64,000 nucleotides of DNA from Trissonchulus latispiculum (lineage: Eukaryota > Nematoda > Enoplea > Enoplida > Ironidae): NCBI GenBank assembly GCA_030248195.1, contig JASAND010028413.1:1-64000 (forward strand). The letters run 5' to 3'. Below are positions 1-10,000 of this stretch, in pieces. Numbering within the stretch: the stretch's first letter is position 1; every line of letters begins with the position of its first letter. Under the pieces are notes generated by a model. It was not told the DNA's origin and ran no database searches. It saw nothing but the letters and a program-made list of their open reading frames with translations. The position numbers were made by a program, and so were the translations under genes.

Positions 1-851
1 GGGTACCATGTCGAAGCAGCATACTCCATGAGGGATCTGATGTAGGAAATGAAGATCAATCTCAGATCTTCCTTACAAGGTCCCCAGGTGCGTCCTGCCA
101 GGGCGCTGAGAACGGAGATGCGTGCAGCTGTCCCGGCCTTGATGGGGGTAATATCCGGGGCGAAACAGAGCTTCCAGTCAAACTTCACGCCAAGGAACGT
201 AGGGGTTAGGATCATAAGGAATGTCATGGCCATTGATTCTGAGCTGTGGGTCTGTGGCACATGCCCCACTGAACCTGTTTGATAAGTGGTGAAAGATACA
301 GGCCTGGCATTTTCCTGCATTGATTGTCAAACCCCATTTTTTTCGCCGAGTTGCCAATTCTGTCCAGAGCAGTCTGAAGCTTGGACTCAGCAGAAATGAC
401 GTCCGGGTCGGATGCCCAGATGGCCAGGTCATCTGCGTAAATGCATCCCTTAACTCCCTCAGGTAGATCGTTCAGGATGTCGTTGATGAAAATGATGACG
501 AGGTGGTGGAGAGAGCACCGAGCCTTGAGGAACCCCGTGGTGGAAGATCTTCCAATTACTGAGGGTTCCGTTGTAAGAAACCCGGGCCCGTCTGTCTGTA
601 AGGAAGGCTTTGATCCATTTGGTACAGCAAACTGGCAGATTGAATTCCAGGGGTTTCTTGACGAGAGCATCCGTGTGTACGGTGTCAAAGGCCCGTGAGA
701 AATCAATTAAGGCTAGGGCTGTTCTTTTGGCTGGGGGCTTCTTCTGGAAACCGTCTACGATATCCTGTATTATTCTGGCCAGCTGGTCCTCTGTACCTCT
801 GAGTTGCCTATGCCTGGAGGGAGCTGAAAGATCCAGATGATTCAAAGGCAA
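1..851 (-). pseudogene. Retrotransposon reverse transcriptase, continued in shifted frames
   Basis: RT continues over three frames: LIDFSRAFDTVHTDALVKK and HHGVPQGSVLSP at about 735-510, then YADDLAIWASD (the catalytic YADD box) at about 440-400, then NAGKCQACIF at about 330-290, and finally the segment ending IRSLMEYAASTWYP at the window edge. At least two frameshifts separate these pieces, so this is a pseudogene. Copy B carries the same blocks (ADDDVAIWSSD, NVGKCQACIF) and its open frame then runs on into RNase H. Confidence 0.85.
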
Positions 852-2298
852 ACTGGAGCCTATTCTTCACCACCGTTTCCATGAGCTTCGCCAGACAGCT
901 GGTTAGGCTCACAGGGCGATAGGAGGAGACTTCGTTCAAGGGTTTTCCCTTTTTCGGTATGGGAATGATCGTCGCTCGTCTCCAGCTGGAAGGGATCTGC
1001 TGAGTGCGCCAGGACACATTGAGCAGCTGTCGCAGATATTGGATCCCGGAGGGTGGAAGTTGGCTCAACATTTCATTCGTGATGGAGTCCGGTCCAGGAC
1101 TCTTGCCCCACTTGAGTGCCTTGATTGCTAGTCTGACTTCCGTTGCCGTGAAAGGCCGGCACAGGAGGTGAGGATCCGCATCGTCAGCGCAGTTGCACTG
1201 TGCCCGTAGATCCGTATGGTTACGGATTCTGAGGTCTTTGGTTTCACTGGTTGGTTTCACATAGCTGATGCGGGCATACTCCGAGACGAAGGCGTTGGCT
1301 TTCTGGAAGTCAGTGACCAGCTCTCGGCCACCGCGACGGATTGTTGACCTCTTCATCGGGGCACGGTGTCCGTCTATGGCATGTATGACCTTCCAGACCT
1401 TTCCAGGGTCGGTTCTGACAGTCAGGGAGGACGCATAGCTTTGCCATGCCTCAGTCTTCAGTCTCTGGATTATCGTTCTTGCTTCCCTCTTCGCTTCGAT
1501 CCAGGCCGGGCGCTGAGCCGGGTCTTCCTTGGCCCGGCGAAATGCCAGCCGGCATTTTCTGATTGCGTCATCCGCTTCCGCTGACCACCACGGTACAGAT
1601 TTTTTCCGACGGCCCTTTGGGATGGATTTCGCCGCTGCCTTGAGAATGGCCTCTTGTAAGATTTTGGCAGCACGGTGGGCGCCGATTTCCTCTGGGCTGC
1701 GGCAGTGTTGTAGGCGGTCGTGTATCAGTTGCCTGTAGGTGGCCCAGTCGGCCTTCTGGAAGGCCCAGCGCGTCTTGCGGCGCGGGCCAGTGGCGTGGAA
1801 GCAGGACTCGTAGGAGATTCGGATGGGGAGATGGTCAGACAAGGTGGATTCCTCTGCTACCCAGCTGAAGAGATCAGATTTGGAGGAGTGGCAGACAGTG
1901 AGATCAGGAGCTGTTCCGCTCTCCTGGAGGGTCACTGCTGGTCTGGTGAGAGTACCATCGTTCAGGACTCTCATATCGGCACTCAGCAGCCAGTCAGTGA
2001 TTTGGTCTCCCATTTCATCCGAATCTGCTTTTCCGGGTTCCCAGAGATCAGCGTGGCCGTTCATGTCGCCACAGACCAGGACATTCGGGCCAGAAGGAAG
2101 GAAGAACGGGTCAAAGTTTTGGACTTTGTTTTCGGCCAGCTGTCGTTGTATGGGAGGTACGTAGAGGTTGACCACCAGCAAATCCCGTGAGCCCAGGTGT
2201 AGGCGGATTGCGAGGGCATCCGACGTTGTGTCATTTGGCGCCAGCACCGGGGTCTGAAGGAGGGAGTAGGGGATTTCTTCACGGATTAGGGTCAACAC
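808..2298 (-). pseudogene. Retrotransposon endonuclease and N-terminal reverse transcriptase (frameshifted)
   Basis: A 496-codon open stretch. Its first 180 or so residues are an exonuclease-endonuclease-phosphatase domain with NLYVPP, CGDMNGH and LSDHLPI motifs. The domain start (IQETHL, minus about 2375) is in another frame just upstream, shifted at a G-rich run near 2298-2310. The later part holds RT blocks: WGKSPGPDSI, IPIPKKGK and SSYRPVSLTS. The frame is lost around 820-880, after NRLQFAFE. The domain order is that of APE-type non-LTR retrotransposons of the I/jockey-like group. The copy is not functional. Confidence 0.88.
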
Positions 2299-2391
2299 CC
2301 CCCCTCCTCCTGCGGGCCTGATGTTCTGAGGCGTACCCCGTGAATTTGGGGATGGCTTGATTGGGCTTTAGGTGGGTTTCCTGGATAACCG

Positions 2392-3069
2392 CTACGTCGA
2401 ACTGTTCCTCTTCCAGTTTGTGCGCGTCCATTCGTGCCGGTTGACACTAGCGGTTTGGGGGCCTGATTGTGGGGGCGTTAGGGAGAGGAGGCCCGGGTGG
2501 CCTGGTTGGCCGGGGCCTTGGTAGAGGCCTGGCTGGTCGGGGCCTTGGTGAGGTGGGTGGCCGTAGTGGAGAGCGAGGGGGGCTGACCGGGGGGGGGGGG
2601 CTGGCAGGGATGGTGCCGCCCGCGGCTTGAGGGCTGTGTCCGGCGGGGGTGGAGCACTGCATATGGCACAAATCCAGTTGTTGTTGTAGTTTCTGAACGA
2701 CCTGAGGCCAGAACAGGGTCTGAGGTGGACCCATCCGGCGCACCGATTGCACATGACACAGTTCTTAGGAGCGTTTCTGTCACAAACTGGGCAAGGCCAG
2801 GTTGGTCCCGGCCCGCGGTTTCGCTCAATGTCCCCAGCCAGTAGCAGTAGGCGGCCCCAGTAGGCTGGTTTACCAGGGCCGCTGGCTAAAAACCCGACTG
2901 GATATGGGTGGGCTGGACGGGAGGCCTGTTCCCGGGGGGTTCCGATTCCAGGGGGGTACCCGTTGCATGGGGTCTGGGCTCCCTCCGTTGGGAGCCAGGG
3001 TGTGGGAAGCCATTTGTTGCCATTTCCACCGGAAAGACCAGGGGGGAATGGGTTCTGCCGGTCCACCAC
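2392..3069 (-). pseudogene. Retrotransposon N-terminal ORF part: 2A-like motif, PHD-type zinc finger, proline-rich linker
   Basis: This open stretch of 225 codons starts at an ATG and contains, in order, a hydrophobic run LLLLAGDIERNRGP (minus 2850-2809) that resembles the 2A ribosome-skipping motif, and a cysteine/histidine cluster CPVC-CVMCNRC-WVH-CSG-WICAIC (about 2790-2660) typical of the PHD fingers found in some animal non-LTR elements. A proline/glycine-rich linker follows. The frame closes at a stop before the endonuclease, which resumes in another frame at about 2424. This probably reflects decay of one original polyprotein. The exact start is uncertain. Confidence 0.7.
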
Positions 3070-3149
3070 GGCAAGGTACTTCCTTGGACCATTTCTGCAT
3101 TCATCCCCGTCTTCAAAATCGACTTTCAGCTCACGTTTAATGTAGATGT

Positions 3150-3706
3150 CTTGGTTTATTTAAGGCGAAAAAAGTGGGGGGGGGGAGCAGGGGCGTATCC
3201 AGGATTTTGAAAAGGAGGGGGTTTTAACTAAAATTTACTGAAAAGAAGGGGGTTTTGCCAAAAATTTGCACTTTTTGTAATGGAGTATTGATAAAAGTCA
3301 ACCCAAAAGGAGGGGGGTTTCAACCCCCAAAACCCTCCCCCTGGATACGCCCGTGGGGGGGGAGAGGGGGGGGGGGTAAGTCCAAAGTGTGGGGGGAATG
3401 AAACAGTCTAAAAATGCCAAAAATACAGTAAAAAAATCCTGTTTTCTACAGCTGTAACTATGCTAAAAATTGCTCAAAAATTTAGTTTGAGACCAAAATA
3501 GACGATTTTTGACCAAAAAATTCCGGCGAGGCCGGAAAAGTTTTGAAAATTTTGACCAAAAATCCTTAAAATTTGACATTTTTGGGCACCTTATAGTGAG
3601 TGGGGTCGGGGTGCCAAAAAGTGGGGATTTGGCCGAGTGGGATGGAGGAAGAGGTTGAGTGGCGGGGACCCCGAGAAGTGGTGGAGGGACAGTCAAGTAA
3701 ACCAAG
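3150..3706. mobile_element. MITE-like dispersed repeat, family X copy 1, with another MITE inserted
   Basis: Bounded by a short inverted repeat (CTTGGTTTA at 3150-3158, TAAACCAAG at 3698-3706). The 3400-3650 core is shared with copies at 12321-12710 (opposite orientation) and 13999-14335. All contain a hairpin around TTCCGGCGAGGCCGGAA (here 3522-3538) and the phrase GGGCACCTTATAGTGAGTGGGG. It is interrupted by the separate inverted-repeat element at 3188-3354. There is no coding capacity. Confidence 0.65.
3188..3354. mobile_element. Small inverted-repeat element (MITE) with 13-bp TIRs
   Basis: GGGCGTATCCAGG at 3191-3203 is perfectly inverted as CCTGGATACGCCC at 3340-3352. The interior has repeated AAGGAGGGGGTTTT blocks and no ORF. 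The flanks are G-runs, so no target duplication can be read. It sits inside the family X copy at 3150-3706. Confidence 0.65.
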
Positions 3707-3947
3707 TATGTTTTTTCTATATTTAGAATTGTAGTTGCATACTCGTTTTCGTTTGTAATTCCGCTGATTTCTTCATTTTTTACTGAAATATATTACGTTG
3801 ACATTTGAGTGAATAATGAACGTGATTTTTGAATTTGTCCACATTAATGTACTGTGTAATAGATTACTATGGATACGTATATACTTCTGCAAATGCATTG
3901 GCTGGATAGAGATTAGTGGTTTTACATTTTCTTTTTGTTTGTTTTAG

Positions 3948-4074
3948 CTGATGTACTGTCAGGACCTCATGTTAGCTGGAGTGAGATGGTGGAAAGAGAA
4001 CTGGGAGGTCAGATTCGAGCACCTGGACAAGCTGCCCAGATGCATGAGAAGCTTTCCTCTCCCTCAAGAAAAAA
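3948..4074 (+). CDS. SCAPER: SCAPER exon a (first in window)
   Basis: Acceptor TTTTAG before 3948; the first two bases finish a codon from an unseen exon. It encodes VSWSEMVEREL and then AAQMHEKLSSPSRK, the most diagnostic SCAPER motif. The donor AA|GTTTGA at 4075 is chosen because it leaves two bases that join the A of the next exon and gives the spacing seen in vertebrate SCAPER. Confidence 0.88.
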
Positions 4075-7000
4075 GTTTGAATTCATTGCGGGTTTAGTGG
4101 GGGGGGGGGTGGATAATTATACGGATGGCTCTCTTCTTCTTTTATACTGTTTTATTTTGCTTTATGCATATGTGTGCTGAGCATTAGCCTAAGTATTGTG
4201 CTGGGAGTTCTAGTGTCAGCCATTTGTGTGTTCGTTGAGGTAGAACGAAATTAGAAATGTTCTGGATGACATTGTTTTTAATGTTTGTTTTTAACCAAAA
4301 CTCTGACCTTTAGATGTCCACAATCCGCTCGCCAGCGACACGAAGAACGACAGGCCAAAGCGGAAGTGAAACGTCATCAACTGCTAGAAGAAAAGTCCAG
4401 TAGATTGAAAGAACTATCGAAACGGGTAAGCTAAGGACAGCCAACGGATCCGCTAAGTGTATCCGACTGATGACTCACTAATTTTTCGAGAAAAATGGAG
4501 TCATTAATTAGATATAATCCTCTTTCCCTTCCGGTTTATCTACTCCTTTGCTTATTCATACAAGCGATATAGTCTTCCTACACTTTACTAAGTAGTAGAC
4601 TCTTATATAGAAACTTTCTTTTAAGGTGTATGTATACTGGAATTGAGCAATGCCTCTCATCACATGACTCCGCATGTATGAAAATTAATTAAGATGATTT
4701 GATCAAGCGATTTGAGTACCCTCTTAATCATAATATTAATAAAAATTAATGAAAACTATTTGCTAGAGGGCAGTAATCTATATTATCTTGAACTTGATTT
4801 TGTTGCCGGCTTACATAATGATTTTGTTGCCGGCTTACAAAACTTAATTTGTTGCTTTAAGCTAATATCCTGCCTCCTACATTGGAGTAGACAAATTGAC
4901 AGTTTAAAACTTATATTTCTGTCCTCCTTTAATTAGTATTCCCAGTGTGTAGTGTGATGCTATGTGATTTTGTTACTTGATTTAACATCGACACTTGCCT
5001 TGACTGAGAAAAGGACAAGCAATACGATCCCTATTCCCAGAATTCTGAAGAATTTGTACTGTGGATTTTAATTTAAAATTTATATACTTTATTGGATCAA
5101 ACGTTAAGGTATTTTTACATGGGCGGGGGGCCAAATTGACTTCCCACGAAAATTGACTTCCCCTCCCGGGATTTTTTGGAGGCCCAAATTTTTGCCAAAA
5201 TATGCAAATTTTCAAAACTTTTCCGGCTTCCGGAGATTTTTTCGCAAAATAGCTATTTTTAGTTCAAATCTTGGCATTTTTGAGAACTTTTTGCGTTTCA
5301 CCATGGAAAATACCATTTTTTGGCTCATTTTGCAAAAATCTCCCCCCCCCCTCCCCCCCCCCCCCCCCCCTTCCCCCCCCCCCCCCGCCCCCCCCCTCCC
5401 CCCCCCCCCCCCGGGTCCCGGGGAGGGGGGGGGGAAGGGGGGCCGGGAAGTCCCTCTCCCGGAAAAAACACTAAAAGTGCCCTGCATAATAATGAATGCT
5501 ACGTATGAAACATGTTATTAGATGTATTTTAAGCTCACAAAATTTGTGAGTTCTGTTTTAGGTTGAAGAAGTTCGTCAAGCCCGATTGGCTATTGTGGCT
5601 GAGCGACGGCGGTTGCTGGAATCGCGACTGTGCCGAGCAGAGCGAAAGCGTCAAGAACAGCTGCAAGCAATTATTCGCAAGGCTCACGATGAAGACGAAA
5701 AGGTTTGCCAAGAATAGAGAGATACTGTTCCATTTAGTTGATGGGACCAGTGGGGTAGATAGGAACGGAGGGGGGGGGGGAGTCGAGGTGAGTGGGCCAT
5801 CGACGACTTCGTCAATGCAACGGCGGTTGCCAGTTCATAATCGTGAAAAACCTTTGAAGATAAAGCCTCCTTGTTCTGCTTAAAATCCCCCATTTCAGCT
5901 TGTATATTTTGCTCTTCACCTTTTTGCATAAGCACCAGGCCCATCTCCCTCAAAACTAGAGTACATAATAACTGTTGCAAGCGTCACGTTCTCTGTTACC
6001 AGCCCGCGTGCCATGCTCTGCGTGATAGCGGCCCACCCTCTCTTCAATTCCGTACCTAGTGAGTGGATCCCCCTCCCAAACCAGTACCCAGTGTGCAGTT
6101 GCGTTTGTTTGCGTTCTCTCGTTTCAATAGGAGGCAACCCCTGCAAATGTAACCTATCATTCGACATTGATGAATCATGGGCCACATTTTCGGCGGAGGG
6201 GGGGGTCTCGATGCCGATACAAAGTCGAATGATAGGCTAAATGGGGGGCTTTCTATTGAATCTGGGCACCTACTGATTCGCGAGGGATCCACTAGATATG
6301 GAATGGGGGAACGGCGTTAGCGCGCAGCAACTGGCTTGTGAGCTGATAATACAGTCTTATTAATTATGTACTATTGTTAAAAGTGAAGATCCATCTTCAC
6401 TTCACCACTGTGTCATGACCGATTTATTGTCCTGTTTTTGATAGATAGTAGGTAAATCCTTGGATGTCACATTCGGATCATATTGCGAACCATGCTTGCC
6501 TTACTTACCCTGCGCTTTCTTTGTACAAAATTAGCTAACGATAGCATTCATGTTGTAATCAGGTTTTGTTTAGGTTCAAGAAATTGCTTTCATCAATTCG
6601 TTGGAGGCTGATAATAAGCGATTGGATTTCTATGCCCGATATCAAGATTGTGATCAAAGACTTAAGTCTATACAGGTGGCGTTGGCGATGTTACATCCTT
6701 CTCTGAGAAACATTTGGATTTTGATTTTGAAACATGTCTTCATTTTTGTTCTTTTTGTTTAATTTTTTCTTCTTTTACTTGTTCCAGGAAGAGCGTCATA
6801 GAAGACAAGAAGAAAAAGCCGCTCGTGAAGCTGCAGCCGAGGTACATTGACTGCACTCCGTCATTTTGTCATTTTCTACTTGTACAATTTACGTTCTTTC
6901 GCAGTTTGTAGTGCGTTTTGATAAGTAGTTTTGATTTTTGTTTAATTGTTAAGTTACTTCTCCGTCCGCGGCATAAAATGCGCATCAAAACCTGTTCACA

Positions 7001-10000
7001 TCACTATTACGATTTTCGTAAGGAATAATCCTGTAAGAATATGGAAGTTTCTAATTTGAACAAATAATTAACAACATACATTAACATAGGGTCGGGTCCT
7101 GGGGAGGGCTTGACCCCAAAAAATTTTGAGAGGGCTTGTACCTTGAACAAAAATTTTCAGGGGGCTTGTACCTCAAGAAAAAATTTGTAAAATTTTTCGA
7201 AAAATTAGCGCTAATTATGTAGGGGCGCGATAGCGCCCCTACATAATATGGGTAAAAAGGCGTCTGCGCGGCCCCCTGGAGACCGTGTTGGCCTGGTGCC
7301 AGCTAATTAGAGGTCCGGGAGTGGTAAAAAGGTTACCATCGTAAACAACTCGAGTAGTACTACAAGTACCACCATACTTTTGGTTCGAATTCGAAACTTC
7401 GAATTTTTGCACTAGGCGATAGTTACCGTGCGTTTGTTTTTTTTTTCTCGGTGAATAACGCTTATTGGAAATGCATTTTACGGCGAAGTGTTGGAACGAT
7501 GTGGGCATTTTGGCACCATACTACTATTATATGTTGGTAGACAGGATCCCCCCATACTACCTTTTTTTGGTCACTTTGGCACCTGGCCAATTTTGGCTCT
7601 GTGCCAAGGTCCCAAAGTCGGACTTTCGCTATTTTTCGCAAATTTTGGTCACACTTTTCTAGAACTGGGTAGAAGCTGGAGAGGTCTAGTATCTTTTGTT
7701 GAAAACTACCAGTAGGGGTGCATAAAGTAACGAGGGGGATTTTTTAATTTTGCTCCCTAGCTTTCAGGAGATGGGCCCAAACTTTGCATTTTTTTGGCCT
7801 GTTTTGGCGAAAAGTTTCTAAGTCCCACTTTTACTAGAAATGGCCTAAAAGTCACTAAAAATGGCGTTTTTCGGCCTTGGGGTGGTACCCATATATAGTA
7901 AATCGGGGTCGCTGAAAACGATGAGCATACTGCTGAGGTCGGTGGATGTGACCCCTGACCCACAGCGCCCACCCACAGTGGGTCCGGTGTGGGTCAAAAA
8001 TGAAAGTCTTCAAAAGTGGTCAAGTTTGGTATCAAATGAAAGCCCTTGGCGAGGCGATCAACTTTTGTCATTATGCCACCCACAAAAGTGGCCCCACCGA
8101 CCTGTGGGTGGGTGCCCCACCCACAGTGGGTCCGGTGTGGGTCAAAAATGAAAGTCTTCAAAAGTGGTCAAGTTTGGTATCAAATGAAAGCCCTTGGCGA
8201 GGCGATCAACTTTTGTCATTATGCCACCCACAAAAAGTGGCCCCACCGACCTGTGGGTGGGTGCCCCACCCACAGTGGGTCCGGTGTGGGTCAAAAATGA
8301 AAGTCTTCAAAAGTGGTCAAGTTTGGTATCAAATGAAAGCCCTTGGTGAGGCGATCAACTTTTGTCCTTGTGCCACCCACAAAAGTGGCCCCACCGACCT
8401 GTGGGTGGGTGCCCCACCCACAGTGGGTCCGGTGTGGGTCAAAAATGAAAGTCTTCAAAAGTGGTCAAGTTTGGTATCAAATGAAAGCCCTTGGCGAGGC
8501 GATCAACTTTTGTCATTATGCCACCCACAAAAAGTGGCCCCACCGACCTGTGGGTGGGTTCCCCACCCACAGTGGGTCCGGTGTGGGTCAAAAATGAAAG
8601 TCTTCAAAAGTGGTCATGTTTGGTATCTAGTGAAAGCCCTTGGCGAGGCTATCAAGTTTTGTCATTATACCAGCCACTAAAAGTGGCTCCACCGACCTGT
8701 GGGTGGGTGGCCGGCGTGGGTCAAAAATTAAAGTCTTCAAAAGTGGTCATGTTTGATATTAAATGAAAGCCCATTTGCTCACATTTGCCCTGCCTATTGC
8801 ATTGTTCAAGCTCCTTATCTGCGTTAGCTCACTGCTGGAAAGGGAACCTTTAAAATGACCTTTAACCACTGGTTGTTGTTGTTGTTGTTATTTCCTGGAT
8901 CATCTGGCGAACCAATATGATATAGACCACCTCAGAGGCGGCCTATTCCCCGCAGGAAATCCACCCTGCAAGGGGGGCCTCCGTAAGGACCGCCAACGTA
9001 GGGTTGGTTCCCAGATGCCTGGCCCGGGGGATTGCGTGCGCTGGGCAATCTATGAACAGATGCTGCAGATCTTCCGATTCATGCCCGCATAGGGGGCATT
9101 GGGGGGAGTCAGAGATGCCGATTCGGTGTCTGTACTGGCCAAGAATTCTGGAGTGTCCATTGCAGCGTAGTTGGGCCAGGGTTGATCTGATTTGCCTCGG
9201 GAGGGATACCTCCGGGCTGGGATATGGTGGTCTTCCGCCGGAGTATATTCCCAGCCCGTCTTGGGCAGCCCTTTCCGAGACCACACGGGCCCTAAAATGT
9301 CGCTGAATGACCGCCTTTGCGGTGACGTAGTCAATGCTGATATTGGGCTGTCCTGGGGCAGATGACGCTTCCTTGGCCGCCTGATCAGCCTCTTCGTTCC
9401 CAGTCACTCCGACATGTGCTGGGACCCATTGGAAGGTTGTGTGGCCCGACAGCTGGGTTATCTCCGCCAGTCTAGTCCAGATGAGGTTTACCACCGGGGA
9501 ATTGCTCGCCTGCATTGGGTTGGACAGCCTGGAGATGCTAGATTGGGAGTCAGAGCAGACCCGGATTTCTTTCCATTCAGGGTTCCAGTTTCCAACTACC
9601 CAGGACAGGCCGGATTCAATAGCCACTAGTTCAGCCCTGTAGCTAGAGCAAACCGACCCGGCCGGTAGAAGGATTCGCTCCAACATGTTGCCTGCTCCCG
9701 AGAAGATTATGGCTGCAGATCCTCCGTTTCGTATGCCCTCCTCTACGGAACCGTCCGTCCAAATGACGATGTCAGCGGCGGGCAAACTGGATAGAGTTTC
9801 CATAGCCAGCCGTCGGAGGTCTTCAGCGTTGCGGCTAGAGGAGGGGTTGACGAGCTGAGGTTTGAAAGTAGCAGAGGCAGCATCCCACGGTGCAATGGAG
9901 TGGAGTTGGAAGTTTTCCCTGTGGTTATGCTCTAGGCCGCAAGCGTCGCTTATCTGTTGACCGGCGTATCGCCAGGATCTCTGGGACTTCAGTCGCTGGG

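Larger units (their letters stand above)
1..3120 (-). mobile_element. Non-LTR retrotransposon copy A (PHD - endonuclease - RT), decayed, 3' end off window
   Basis: On the minus strand the order is: a 2A-like motif and PHD-type zinc finger (about 2660-2850), an AP-type endonuclease (about 2420-1750), then a reverse transcriptase (about 1130 down to position 1). The element therefore reads from about 3100 towards 1, and its 3' part (RNase H) lies left of the window. It is broken by several frameshifts, so it is an old copy. It shares protein sequence with copy B at 8874-10650: the segment reading IRSLMEYAASTWYP at 14-57 here matches IRSVLEYALPAWFP there. It sits in SCAPER DNA upstream of the first visible exon. 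The 5' boundary is approximate; no target duplication can be tested because one end is missing. Confidence 0.9.

Noticed and set aside
3463..3705. 80-residue minus-strand ORF
   Set aside because: It lies wholly inside the non-coding MITE family X copy 1.
5271..5521. Proline-rich and glycine-rich ORFs
   Set aside because: They arise from poly-C/poly-G low-complexity sequence on both strands.
8000..8680. 226-codon ORF over the 148-bp tandem array
   Set aside because: It is produced by the repeated unit; each unit reappears in shifted frames as unit length alternates between 148 and 149 bp, and no protein family is recognised.
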